Positions 8,780-17,167 of a DNA stretch of 64,000 nt are shown in pieces. The DNA lies in assembly GCF_030123065.1 (NCBI RefSeq), contig NZ_CP126093.1, positions 3,724,001 through 3,788,000 on the forward strand, written 5' to 3'. The notes under the pieces were generated by a model, which was not told the DNA's origin, did no database searches, and saw only the letters and a program-made list of their open reading frames with translations. The position numbers and the translations under genes were made by a program. This DNA is from Neobacillus sp. DY30. Its GTDB lineage: Bacteria; Bacillota; Bacilli; Bacillales; Cytobacillaceae. How positions within the stretch are numbered: the stretch's first letter is position 1; every line of letters starts with the position of its first letter.

Positions 8780-9484
8780 TTGTCAGAATTGAAGGATTGG
8801 AAAAATGGTGCTTGCGGGCATAAATTTATCGCTTCTTTTAGTGGAGGAAAAGATAGTGTCTTAGCCTTGTATAAAGCCATGAAGGTTGGAGAAGCGGTTG
8901 GTTTAATTGTCATGCTGGAAGAAGAAGGGAAACGTTCCCGGTCACACGGAATGCCTCCGGAACTCATCCAAGCCCAGGCTAAATCAATCGGGTTGCCTAT
9001 CTATACTGCTGCTGCAAGCTGGACAGATTATGAAACTGTATTTATGAACCTTCTATCAAAAGCTAAAAACCAAGGAGCAGAAGTGTTAGTAACAGGAGAC
9101 TTGGATATACCTGCTCATGGCTGTTGGCATGAAAAAGTTGCGAACAATGCCGGATTAAAGCTTGGTATGCCCTTATGGGGAATGAATCATCGTGAAGCCG
9201 TCGAAGAATTCATTAACCTAGGATTCACAACAATCATAGTGACGGTTAACTTATCAATGGGAATGCGCGAAGATGACTTAGGGCGGATATTTACCCATGA
9301 ATTCGTGAAGGAACTTGAAGCACGGGGTATTGATCCTTGCGGAGAAGGTGGAGAGTTTCATACCACAGTCATAGATGGACCCCTTTTTAAACATCCTATT
9401 CTCGTACGTAAATGCGAGATTATTAAGAACGGAGAATATGCATTTTTACCTTTGGAACTTGAGCAGATTCAGCAGGATTCATAA
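8780..9484 (+). CDS. Dph6-related ATP-pyrophosphatase (COG2102)
   Basis: A 234-aa member of the adenine nucleotide alpha-hydrolase group. The PP-loop SGGKDS is at residues 21-26, and the C-terminal signature GEGGEFHTTVIDGPLF is that of the diphthine-ammonia ligase family. Eukaryotic and archaeal homologues amidate diphthine on EF2; bacteria lack diphthamide, so the bacterial substrate is unknown. TTG start after an AGGGGAAAG site. Monocistronic, ending at a strong terminator. Confidence 0.8.
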   Translation: MSELKDWKNGACGHKFIASFSGGKDSVLALYKAMKVGEAVGLIVMLEEEGKRSRSHGMPPELIQAQAKSIGLPIYTAAASWTDYETVFMNLLSKAKNQGAEVLVTGDLDIPAHGCWHEKVANNAGLKLGMPLWGMNHREAVEEFINLGFTTIIVTVNLSMGMREDDLGRIFTHEFVKELEARGIDPCGEGGEFHTTVIDGPLFKHPILVRKCEIIKNGEYAFLPLELEQIQQDS

Positions 9485-9503
9485 TAATTCTGTACATAAA
9501 ATT

Positions 9504-9537
9504 AAAAACCTTAGTCTGCATTCGGGCTAAGGTTTTT
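9504..9537. terminator. Bidirectional terminator
   Basis: Perfect AAAAACCTTAG/CTAAGGTTTTT stem with a 12-base loop between convergent genes (Dph6-like and phaC). Confidence 0.9.
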
Positions 9538-9548
9538 CTTATTTTTCT

Positions 9549-10610
9549 TTATATTAATCTAGTAGAACGGGTTGACAGCCAAGGGTCAATCGCGAATGCA
9601 AACTTGCCAGTTAAGCATAAGGAGACATGCCCTGCCTCCACAGGCTGATAAGTTTTATCTACACTTGAAATCAAATCCATTACAGGGAGACTTTGTGATT
9701 CAAGCACTAATTCATCTCTTATCGATGTGATTACCAATGTACTGCAATTAATATTAGTTAAGTCTACCCTCTGCCCTCCAATTTTGAATTCACCTTTTAC
9801 AAGCTTGTTTTCTTTATAAAAATCATTGAACATTTGCTTGAAGGCAGCTCCTGAGAAGGTTACAGCGTCTTTCATCCATTTGTCCATTCTCCGCCATTTA
9901 TCTACATATTTTTCATCATGGGCACGTGACACTAAATTGATTGTTGGTCCGATATTGAATCCCTGAAGCGCCATAAAGATGGCATATAGAAATTCTGATG
10001 GAATGACTTCATATGCATCTGCGAATCGATCTAAATTAAGTGTGCCCTCTTGTAGAGCTTTCACCCATTTATTAGGAACAATAAAGTTGCTATAATCTAT
10101 TGGAACCGCAGCTAGAACGAGGTTTTTGATTGGAAGATCTGTGATGGAAGCTAAAATTGCTGAAAGTGTCCCTCCAATACAATATCCAACTAAAGAGATA
10201 TCTTTTGCACCTGAATGCCTTAACGCCCGTTTTACAGCCACTTCCAGATAGTCGGTAATATAGTTATCTAACGTGAGGTCCTTGTCCTCTAAGCCAGGTG
10301 AACCCCAATCTAGTAAATAGACATCGTACCCCTGCTTTGTAAGATTACCAACCACACTTCCTTCTTCAGAGATATCAAGTATATACGCTTTATTTAATAG
10401 AGAATAAACCAAGAACAAAGGCGTGCTATACTTCTTCTCCGGAGCAGGATGATGCCACAAAACTGATTTGCCTTTTTTCCAAACCGCTTTTCTAGGTGTA
10501 GGTATAATATCAGGCTTCGGTTCGCTCAAAACTTTATAAATAGTATTCCATCGCTTTTGCTCACTTTCAAGATTGACAAAAGGGATATTTATGAGTGATT
10601 TAACCGCCAT
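9549..10610 (-). CDS. phaC: Class IV poly(3-hydroxyalkanoate) synthase subunit PhaC
   Basis: Polymerises (R)-3-hydroxyacyl-CoA into storage polyester on granules. 353 aa, alpha/beta-hydrolase fold. The lipase-like box GYCIGG carries catalytic Cys144; Asp299 (SIRDE) and His328 (EAGHVS) complete the triad. The class III/IV segment YDVYLLDWGSPGLED is present. It lies 19 bases downstream of phaR, whose product is the obligatory partner in class IV enzymes. In B. megaterium-type loci phaB (acetoacetyl-CoA reductase) lies between phaR and phaC; it is absent here. Confidence 0.92.
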   Translation of the reverse strand: MAVKSLINIPFVNLESEQKRWNTIYKVLSEPKPDIIPTPRKAVWKKGKSVLWHHPAPEKKYSTPLFLVYSLLNKAYILDISEEGSVVGNLTKQGYDVYLLDWGSPGLEDKDLTLDNYITDYLEVAVKRALRHSGAKDISLVGYCIGGTLSAILASITDLPIKNLVLAAVPIDYSNFIVPNKWVKALQEGTLNLDRFADAYEVIPSEFLYAIFMALQGFNIGPTINLVSRAHDEKYVDKWRRMDKWMKDAVTFSGAAFKQMFNDFYKENKLVKGEFKIGGQRVDLTNINCSTLVITSIRDELVLESQSLPVMDLISSVDKTYQPVEAGHVSLCLTGKFAFAIDPWLSTRSTRLI

Positions 10611-10629
10611 CTTTTATTCTCCTTCACCT

Positions 10630-11112
10630 TTATTTGGCTGCCAGAACGGGTTCTTTCTTATCTTGCTGCAAAAGCTTCTTCATTACTTCAAATTCACTTT
10701 TCAAATCAGATAATGCAGCCAGTTCCTCGGACGCTTTTTGCCATTCCAAATGGATGTGCTTGGTGAATTCTAATATTTCTTCAAGCACCTTATTTTGCTC
10801 TTGTGTTGCCAAAGTAAAACTGTCTTGTAAATTCCAGATTTGCTCTTCAAGAATATCGATCTTTTCTTCCGCTTGCATCGTTTGCTTTACAGCATTAGCT
10901 ACATCATTTTTCGTTGGCAGATTCATATAACTAGCCATTAGTTCTCGGTTTCTTTTTAGCATCTCAATGTATCGAGAATTCGCGTCAATGCCCATTTTCG
11001 TCACTTGTATTAACGGATTGTAATTGATGGTTTGAAATAATAGGCCATTTAACCCTTTTTCCCACATTTCACTTATTTGTCTTAAAGAATCGTATGGATT
11101 TGTTTCTGACAT
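10630..11112 (-). CDS. phaR: Class IV PHA synthase subunit PhaR
   Basis: A 160-aa soluble, mostly helical protein with a C-terminal coiled-coil region (about 75-150), required with PhaC for polymerase activity in Bacillus. Begins MSETNPYDSLRQISEMWEKG, typical of the PhaR family N-terminus. First gene of the phaR-phaC operon, with a promoter and FadR-like operator upstream. Confidence 0.88.
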   Translation of the reverse strand: MSETNPYDSLRQISEMWEKGLNGLLFQTINYNPLIQVTKMGIDANSRYIEMLKRNRELMASYMNLPTKNDVANAVKQTMQAEEKIDILEEQIWNLQDSFTLATQEQNKVLEEILEFTKHIHLEWQKASEELAALSDLKSEFEVMKKLLQQDKKEPVLAAK

Positions 11113-11187
11113 TTTCTTTCACCTCAATTTAAAATATTTGTGATCTCCAACCATTTTATTCCGATGTGTACTGTTTCTCCTTCCTCA

Positions 11188-11205
11188 TGAATGAATGTTC
11201 ATTCA
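11188..11205 (-). promoter_or_regulatory. FadR-like operator upstream of phaR
   Basis: TGAATGAATGTTCATTCA has perfect 8-bp arms and differs at one specified position from the B. subtilis FadR consensus TGAATGAATANTCATTCA (known from that organism). It lies just downstream of the predicted phaR start point, where a TetR-family repressor would block transcription until acyl-CoA is present. Confidence 0.75.
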
Positions 11206-11220
11206 CCTTTAATTACCTGT

Positions 11221-11249
11221 ATTTTACATCGGAAAATTGGTTGATACAA
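11221..11249 (-). promoter_or_regulatory. phaR-phaC promoter
   Basis: TTGTAT (11244-11249) and TAAAAT (11221-11226) separated by 17 bp on the - strand. The FadR-like operator begins about 16 bases after the -10 box. Confidence 0.6.
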
Positions 11250-11286
11250 TAGAAGAAATTGAAAATTCTGAGACAAATGTAAAAAG

Positions 11287-12186
11287 CTATATTAATTTCT
11301 TCTTTACAAAGTTACCGATTTCTTTCACAGCCTGTTTCGCTTCAGGTAATCCGGCGCTGATTTGCCATACATGCCACATACCTTCCCATACTTTGAAATG
11401 AACCTTTACACCTGCCTGACGCGCTTTTTCCGCCAACATTTCTGCATCACTTAACAAAATTTCAATACTCCCCACCTGAATAAACATGGGTGGTAATCCA
11501 CACAAATCTGCAAAAACAGGAGAAATTAAGTGATTGTCGAGCGATTCATCACCCGCATATTGCTGAGCCGTTTTTCGAACATGGTCGCATCTCAAATACG
11601 GATCTTTTTCACAGTTTTTTCTATAGCTTTGACCCGAGCTTGTTAAGTCAACCCAAGGAGATAAACACACGAGTGCTGCTGGGAGCGGATCATATTGATC
11701 TCTAAGTACAAGCGAGGACGCCACTGAAAGGCCTCCACCTGCTGAATCACCTGCGAAGATGATATTCGAAGAGTCATAGCCCTGTTTAAGAAGCCATCGA
11801 TAAACTGTAAGCGTATCGTCAATCGCTGCAGGAAATGGGTGTTCAGGTGCAAGTCGATATTCCGGCAGGAGGACTTTTACTCCTGCCTCTAGCATGATTC
11901 TCGCAGCCAATGTTCGATGGGTATCAGCTGAACAATAACCATATCCCCCTCCATGCAAGTAAAGAATCACCTTTCCTTCCTCGTTCTGATGATTAGAAAT
12001 CCACTCTCCGTAAATTCCTTCAATTTCAAGCTGTTCAACCTTACAATTTTGCGGGAGCTTTGAGAATTTCCGAGCAAACGAGTCAATGACCTGCCTGCTT
12101 TCACTCACTTCCTTTTCTTCCAATTTCAGTTTTTTCGCACCAGCTTTGATCCCTTTTTTAAAAAAATAACTGCTAATACTAGGCAA
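11287..12186 (-). CDS. HSL-family alpha/beta-hydrolase (carboxylesterase)
   Basis: A 299-aa family IV esterase that hydrolyses short acyl esters. The oxyanion-hole motif HGGG is at 78-81. The catalytic triad is Ser148 (in GDSAG), Asp247 (ILLSDAEML) and His272 (GMWHVW). No signal peptide, so cytoplasmic. It lies about 100 bases upstream of the phaR promoter on the same strand; a role in intracellular ester or polymer metabolism is possible but not shown. The ATG follows a GGGGAGG site. Confidence 0.85.
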   Translation of the reverse strand: MPSISSYFFKKGIKAGAKKLKLEEKEVSESRQVIDSFARKFSKLPQNCKVEQLEIEGIYGEWISNHQNEEGKVILYLHGGGYGYCSADTHRTLAARIMLEAGVKVLLPEYRLAPEHPFPAAIDDTLTVYRWLLKQGYDSSNIIFAGDSAGGGLSVASSLVLRDQYDPLPAALVCLSPWVDLTSSGQSYRKNCEKDPYLRCDHVRKTAQQYAGDESLDNHLISPVFADLCGLPPMFIQVGSIEILLSDAEMLAEKARQAGVKVHFKVWEGMWHVWQISAGLPEAKQAVKEIGNFVKKKLI

Positions 12187-12334
12187 GACAATCCTCCCCT
12201 TTAGTTTTTTAACCCAACCGCAAATGATGAGAAATTATTAATTCGTAATAATCGAACTCACCCTAATTTTACCAAATATTGATGTTATGGGAATATTCAC
12301 TTTTGACAATTCTTCGTTAGAATAACTAAAATGC

Positions 12335-12559
12335 TTAATTCAAGTCCATTTCATTTAATACTTTCTTTAACTGGATTAACTCCTCTTTAGATAGGGTAAT
12401 CCCTTTGCCCATTTTCTGGTGGTTCTGGTCCCAATCACGCAAATCATATTTTGGCTCACGATCATTCCAACTTATAAGATTCAGTTCTTTGTTCCATCCC
12501 TTTGCACCTTCAGATATAATACCCACTGTTTCTACTATTTCATATTTCAAATTCGCCAT
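12335..12559 (-). CDS. YdbC/PC4-type nucleic-acid-binding protein
   Basis: A 74-aa protein of the YdbC family, which has the PC4 single-stranded DNA-binding fold: KYEIVETVGIIS strands, a KELNLISWNDREPKYDLRDW core, and a C-terminal helix after GKGITLSKEEL. The start is the ATG at 12559, 5 bases after AGAGGTG; the longer upstream reading (24 more codons) has no ribosome site and runs through the terminator region. Confidence 0.8.
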   Translation of the reverse strand: MANLKYEIVETVGIISEGAKGWNKELNLISWNDREPKYDLRDWDQNHQKMGKGITLSKEELIQLKKVLNEMDLN

Positions 12560-12615
12560 TATTACACCTCTCTTATGGTCTAAAACATAATCTTCCCTAT
12601 AAAAAAAACAAAATG

Positions 12616-12646
12616 TAAATGGGCTTTCCAAAGGAAGCCCATTTTG
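12616..12646 (-). terminator. Terminator after flavin monooxygenase gene
   Basis: AAATGGGCTT pairs with AAGCCCATTT around a short loop. On the - strand a T-rich tail follows. It separates the monooxygenase from the YdbC gene. Confidence 0.65.
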
Positions 12647-12778
12647 TTCTTATTTAACGAATGTCCATAATACCTTGAATCTAATTTATTAGTTGTAAGG
12701 TCGGAGGAATTAGTTCTTCCTTTTGTTCCTTGGGCGTTGTTGTTGAAAATTTTAGTAGGACAATATGTAATACCATTA

Positions 12779-14038
12779 TTAAACTCCGACCATTCGGTTT
12801 AGGATTTCTTTATCAAAACCAGCGATTTGCTTATATTTATTCGCTATTTCCTCTAATTCATGCTGCGAAATAACATCGTGTAAATTCATGAAACCAGACG
12901 GTGCGCGTTCTTCAACAATCTGCATAACTTCTTCAGGACCATTCTTTCGATTTGCAAAAACAATTTTAGATGTTGGTTCTAGTCTCGCATCTTCATAAGC
13001 TTGCAATGCCATTTCTGCATTGTCCTGCTCCATAATCGCTTGCCCTAAAGCATCTGCATCCAGAATCGCCTGTGAAGCACCATTTGAACCAATTGGATAC
13101 ATCGGGTGGGCTGCATCTCCAAGTAGCGTTACCCTATCAAACGACCATTGAGGCAGAGGATCACGGTCGACCATTGGGAATTCAAAAACCGTTTCGGTGT
13201 CCGCAATTAATTTAGGTACATTCAGCCAGCCAAAATCCCACGATGAAAAAGCTGGTGCAAATTTCTCTTTGTCGATTTTCTTGTTCCAGTCTGCACGTGA
13301 AGGCATTTCATCCTGAACGGAGAGCTCAGCAATCCAGTTGACGAGAGAACGCCCCTTTGCAGCGGTGTCAGGACATACCGGATAAGCAACAAATTTTTGA
13401 TCTTGGTACCCTGCCATAATCATGGATCTACCTGTTAAAAATGGAGTAGACTCTGTCAGTCCACGCCATAAAATCCTGCCGCTGAATTTCGGTAATCCTT
13501 CATCTGGATAGTAGAACTTCCGTACCGTTGAATGGATGCCATCGGCAGCAATCAAAATATCTGCGCTATATGATCCTAACTTTTCGCCCGTCTTTCGATT
13601 TTCAAACTGAGCCGTTACCTTGCCTCCCATCATTTGAAATGATTTTAAATGATGGCCAGTAAATACAACATTTTCTCCTATTTGTTTTTTTACTGCGTTT
13701 AGCAACAGCATCTGCAGACGTCCTCTATGGATTGAGTATTGAGGCCACTGGTAACCCGCGTTTACTCCTCTCGGTTCCTGCCAGATATTCTTTCCGAATT
13801 TATTTACATAGATGAGTTCAGCTGTAGGTAACCCGGTTTTACTGAGTTCATCTGCTAAACCCAATGCCGTCAAAACTTTAACCGCATGAGGTAGAAGATT
13901 AATCCCTACTCCGAGGGCAGTAATATTTTCCACACTTTCAAAGATCCGCACTGACACACCAACGCGGTGAAGCCTAAGAGCAGTGGTAAGCCCTCCAATG
14001 CCACCTCCAACAATGATTGCACTTTTAACTTTAGACAA
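12779..14038 (-). CDS. FAD-dependent monooxygenase (salicylate hydroxylase/PhzS-like)
   Basis: Class A flavoprotein hydroxylase, 419 aa. The N-terminal dinucleotide motif is GGGIGGLTTAL, the middle DG motif is ADGIHSTVR, and the second FAD motif is GDAAHPMYPIGSNGASQAI. The substrate is likely an aromatic compound but unknown. Start choice: GGAGGG lies 6 bases before a TTG at 14038 (LSKVKS), while the ATG two codons upstream touches the ribosome site, so TTG is preferred; a third TTG at 14059 has no site. Monocistronic. Confidence 0.85.
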   Translation of the reverse strand: MSKVKSAIIVGGGIGGLTTALRLHRVGVSVRIFESVENITALGVGINLLPHAVKVLTALGLADELSKTGLPTAELIYVNKFGKNIWQEPRGVNAGYQWPQYSIHRGRLQMLLLNAVKKQIGENVVFTGHHLKSFQMMGGKVTAQFENRKTGEKLGSYSADILIAADGIHSTVRKFYYPDEGLPKFSGRILWRGLTESTPFLTGRSMIMAGYQDQKFVAYPVCPDTAAKGRSLVNWIAELSVQDEMPSRADWNKKIDKEKFAPAFSSWDFGWLNVPKLIADTETVFEFPMVDRDPLPQWSFDRVTLLGDAAHPMYPIGSNGASQAILDADALGQAIMEQDNAEMALQAYEDARLEPTSKIVFANRKNGPEEVMQIVEERAPSGFMNLHDVISQHELEEIANKYKQIAGFDKEILNRMVGV

Positions 14039-14298
14039 CTCCATCCCTCCAAGAAGCAAAAGATTTTAATATGTATTTTGTTAATAGATTTTTGAACTAT
14101 TCTTAATTTTACAATAGTAGACAAATATTTCAACATTAAAGTTTACCATTAGATATCTAGGCTCTTATTCTGGTAGAAAATAATTCTAAAAAAAATATCC
14201 ATTTTTCTGAAAAATGGTGGTCATTTTCATTTATTGTGTTATATAATAATTAATAATAATAAAACTGTTATATAACATTTAGAAAAGGGGTAATGGAG

Positions 14299-14622
14299 AT
14301 GAATAAAACAGATTCAATTGCACGGAGAATCCTTGGTTGGAAGTTAAATCGATGGGATCGCTGGTTTGATTATGAAAAGGGTGTTTTCATTCATGATTCT
14401 GAATTTCAACCTGAACATAACCTTGAACATGCGATGTTGATTGTTAAAAGGCTTGAGGAATTCGGGTTTATTTTTTCTACAGCTGGAGAATCTGAAGTCA
14501 GCTTCAATAACATTCGCGCGAAAGGTGAAACATTAGCACAAGCCATTACCAATGCAGCCTATTCCATCATTGAACAACACTCCGCCGCCAACACCACTAG
14601 AATCTGGAGCACCCTGTGCTAA
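14299..14622 (+). CDS. Small phage ABA-sandwich (BC1872-like) protein
   Basis: A 107-aa protein whose pattern RRILGWKLNRWDRWFD, then NLEHAMLIVKRLEEFGF and a final AKGETLAQAITNAAYSII helix fits the phage ABA-sandwich/BC1872 family, often found in Bacillus prophages. No other phage gene is nearby, so this is probably a domesticated or isolated copy. AAGGGG is 8 bases before the ATG at 14299; another ATG at 14293 is too close to the site. Function unknown. Confidence 0.6.
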   Translation: MNKTDSIARRILGWKLNRWDRWFDYEKGVFIHDSEFQPEHNLEHAMLIVKRLEEFGFIFSTAGESEVSFNNIRAKGETLAQAITNAAYSIIEQHSAANTTRIWSTLC

Positions 14623-14731
14623 TACAATTACATTTATAAAATTCCTCCATTTCAAAATAACAATCTACTAAAATCTTAACTTGTGTTAAAATCTATTAGG
14701 GAATATTACAACTGAGAGGAATACAAAAACG

Positions 14732-14911
14732 ATGATATACGTTTGGGCAATAATAATCAGTGCAGTAGTAACCATCCTTTTCGATATGATTTATGCCAAA
14801 TTTCAACATGAGCGAGAAGTAGAAAAATCGTGGCAAGCGTTGAATGACCAGCTTGAACGTGAAGGAAGACCCCGATTAGATCAAATGGATCGTGAAGATG
14901 AAGGAAAATAA
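14732..14911 (+). CDS. Small single-pass membrane protein (59 aa)
   Basis: Begins with one hydrophobic helix (VWAIIISAVVTILFDMIY) followed by a charged helical tail rich in Glu/Arg (HEREVEKSWQALNDQLER). AGAGG lies about 11 bases before the ATG. A perfect terminator follows immediately. Unrecognised family. Confidence 0.6.
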   Translation: MIYVWAIIISAVVTILFDMIYAKFQHEREVEKSWQALNDQLEREGRPRLDQMDREDEGK

Positions 14912-14916
14912 GAAAG

Positions 14917-14948
14917 GTCCCAAGATCAGAATATCTTGGGACTCTTTG
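14917..14948 (+). terminator. Terminator
   Basis: GTCCCAAGAT/ATCTTGGGAC perfect 10-bp stem with a 6-base loop, then TCTTTG. Confidence 0.8.
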
Positions 14949-14970
14949 CGTTAGATAAGCTCATTCGCGA

Positions 14971-15825
14971 TTAAAGTAAAAACCTTGAAGTAAGATAGTA
15001 AGAGACCCCATCTTCATCACAAGTGAATTCGGTAACATCATCGGTGATTTCTTTAATACGATCAGGAGCATTTTTCATGGCGACCGAATGCTGAACGAGT
15101 CGCAGCATTGGCAGGTCATTGTCGCTGTCACCTATTGCCATTGCTTCTTTTTCTGACAAGTTAAAGTGCTTTAACACTTGCTGAATCCCTGTTGCCTTAT
15201 TCACGTTTGCTACCATGACCTCAACGTTATGATCAGACGAAATCGAGGTTGTAAAGTCTATTTCTTGCTTTAATTTTTCTAGTTCTTCTTTCCAGCGATT
15301 AATCTGTTCCTTTGACTTAGCAAAGAAATAGAATTTAGAAAATTCATTTCCAACAATTTGATCCACCCACATAATTTTCTCTTTAATCGCTTCCTTACGG
15401 GAGAGCCACTCATTTATGCCCACACTTTCCGGCTTTGGTTCTGTTATTTCGTTTTCGACATATCTTTGATCCTATTTTAAGGTGATACGATCCGAGCCAT
15501 ATGGAAATAATTCGTAATAGACTTTATGTTCCCTTGCTTTTTTAATTACTTTCTTTACCAATTTTAGCGGAAGGGAATGTTTAAAAATAACCTCATTACC
15601 TACATATCCTGCCATTCCATTTGATGTAACAATCCCATCTACTTGAAAACCCTTCGGGACAAGACTCTCGATTTCATCTAACGCTCTGCCCGTGGCGATA
15701 AAAACATATATTCCCTGATTACGTAGTTGATTAATGACATCCTTCGTATGTATACTTACCTGATTTTGATGATTTAATATTGTCCCATCCATATCTAAAA
15801 ATATAGCCTTTGGTTTTAATGCCAT
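14971..15825 (-). pseudogene. HAD-superfamily Cof-type phosphatase interrupted by an in-frame TAG
   Basis: Cof/YkrA-type sugar-phosphate or nucleotide phosphatase in one frame of 284 codons, interrupted at codon 118 by TAG (15472-15474). Motif I DMDGT (with the nucleophile Asp) and the TGRA motif lie before the stop; the GDSDNDLPML motif IV lies after it. The reading continues as DQRYVENEITEPKPES in the same frame, so the change is one base substitution (for example CAG to TAG), not an indel. The two halves could be reported as separate ORFs (14971-15423 and 15472-15825), but neither would be catalytic alone. Sequencing error is a possible cause. Confidence 0.85.
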
Positions 15826-15914
15826 CCGTCTTCCCCCTAAGACACTTAAAAAAATTGTTCATTTTGTAAGTATACACTTTGACAACAATTTAGAAAAACT
15901 TTACTATCAAAGGC

Positions 15915-15950
15915 AAAAAAAAAAATGAGTAAGGACAGAAGTCCCTACTC
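15915..15950 (-). terminator. Terminator after rarD
   Basis: GAGTAAGGAC pairs with GTCCCTACTC (one G-U) over a 4-base loop; the - strand tail is a run of about ten T. Confidence 0.8.
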
Positions 15951-16008
15951 TTTATGAATGGATAGTACTTGTAAAAAAAGACTATTGCTTTCTTAACGTT
16001 AATTTATA

Positions 16009-16938
16009 TTACGCACTCTTTGCCTTTGTGGCTGTTGGTGATATTTTTCTTTTTTTTATGATCTGTTGAATATTGGAAATGCTGAATATGGCTAATGCAA
16101 TCCAGATGAATGTAAAAGTAACAGCATGATCATTCGTAAAGGATTCTCCGTAAATAAATACTCCAAGCAGTAAACTAATCGTTGGAGCTATATATTGTAA
16201 TAAGCCCACGAGGTAAAGTGGAATTTTTTGTGCCCCTATCCCAAACCACAAAAGCGGTAAGGCTGTAGCGATACCTGATCCTAATAAAAATAAATCATTC
16301 TTCAGGGAACCAGATGCGAAGCTATACTGACCATTTATGCCTAGATAAGCTAGAAACAATAAAGCAAACGGTACAATAAACAATGTCTCAAGCAGCAAGC
16401 CTAAAATCGAATCTACTTTTATTAATTTTTTAGACAGTCCATAAAAACCAAAAGATAGGGCTAATATCAACGCAATCCATGGGAAGGTTCCAAGCGATAG
16501 CGTCATATACAGGACACCGATTCCGGCCACCACAAATGAGGTTGCCTGCCACCTATTCATCTTTTCGCCTAATACAAAAACCCCTAACAACACGGCGACT
16601 AACGGATTTATAAAGTAGCCTAAACTTGCTTCCACGATGTGGTTCGCATTCACTGCAAAAATATAAACAAACCAGTTTATACTAATTAATACCGAAGCAA
16701 GTAAAAGTCCAAACCATGTTTTTCTCTGTTTCATTTGAACTTGAAAAAAGTTTTTTAATAGTTTTCGCTTTATAAGACCTACAATCAGTAAAACAAAAAT
16801 AAACGACCAAATGACTCGATGTGCTAAAATTTCAAGCGCTGAAATTTGATCTATAATCTTCCAATAGATAGGTAAAACTCCCCAAAATATATATGCACCA
16901 GCCGTAAAGTAAATTCCTTTTGTATTTTCACGTTCCAT
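16009..16938 (-). CDS. rarD: RarD-type EamA/DMT transporter
   Basis: A 309-aa membrane protein with ten hydrophobic helices in two EamA halves. The N-terminal GIYFTAGAYIFWGVLPIYWK and SINWFVYIFAVNANHIVEAS segments are characteristic of RarD. The family is named for a chloramphenicol-sensitivity phenotype; the transported compound is uncertain. The ATG follows AGGAG. Monocistronic with its own terminator. Confidence 0.88.
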   Translation of the reverse strand: MERENTKGIYFTAGAYIFWGVLPIYWKIIDQISALEILAHRVIWSFIFVLLIVGLIKRKLLKNFFQVQMKQRKTWFGLLLASVLISINWFVYIFAVNANHIVEASLGYFINPLVAVLLGVFVLGEKMNRWQATSFVVAGIGVLYMTLSLGTFPWIALILALSFGFYGLSKKLIKVDSILGLLLETLFIVPFALLFLAYLGINGQYSFASGSLKNDLFLLGSGIATALPLLWFGIGAQKIPLYLVGLLQYIAPTISLLLGVFIYGESFTNDHAVTFTFIWIALAIFSISNIQQIIKKRKISPTATKAKSA

Positions 16939-17167
16939 ATTATTCTCCTAGTTTCTGTTTTATCTTCGTTGCCTATAAAAAACACATGTAATTATATCAC
17001 ATTATTCTATATATGCTAGGACTATTACACTTTGTTATTTTTAAACTGTTTACTGAAAATTTACTATTACCAAGGACTCATTAACAGGGAGTATCTTCAT
17101 GTTACACTTTATAATAATGTTTTTTACCAACAATTACATAGTTTGTACCAGTTAGAGGAGGATATGT

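Noticed and set aside
14299..14622. Prophage remnant
   Set aside because: A single BC1872-like gene; no integrase, structural or lysis genes nearby.
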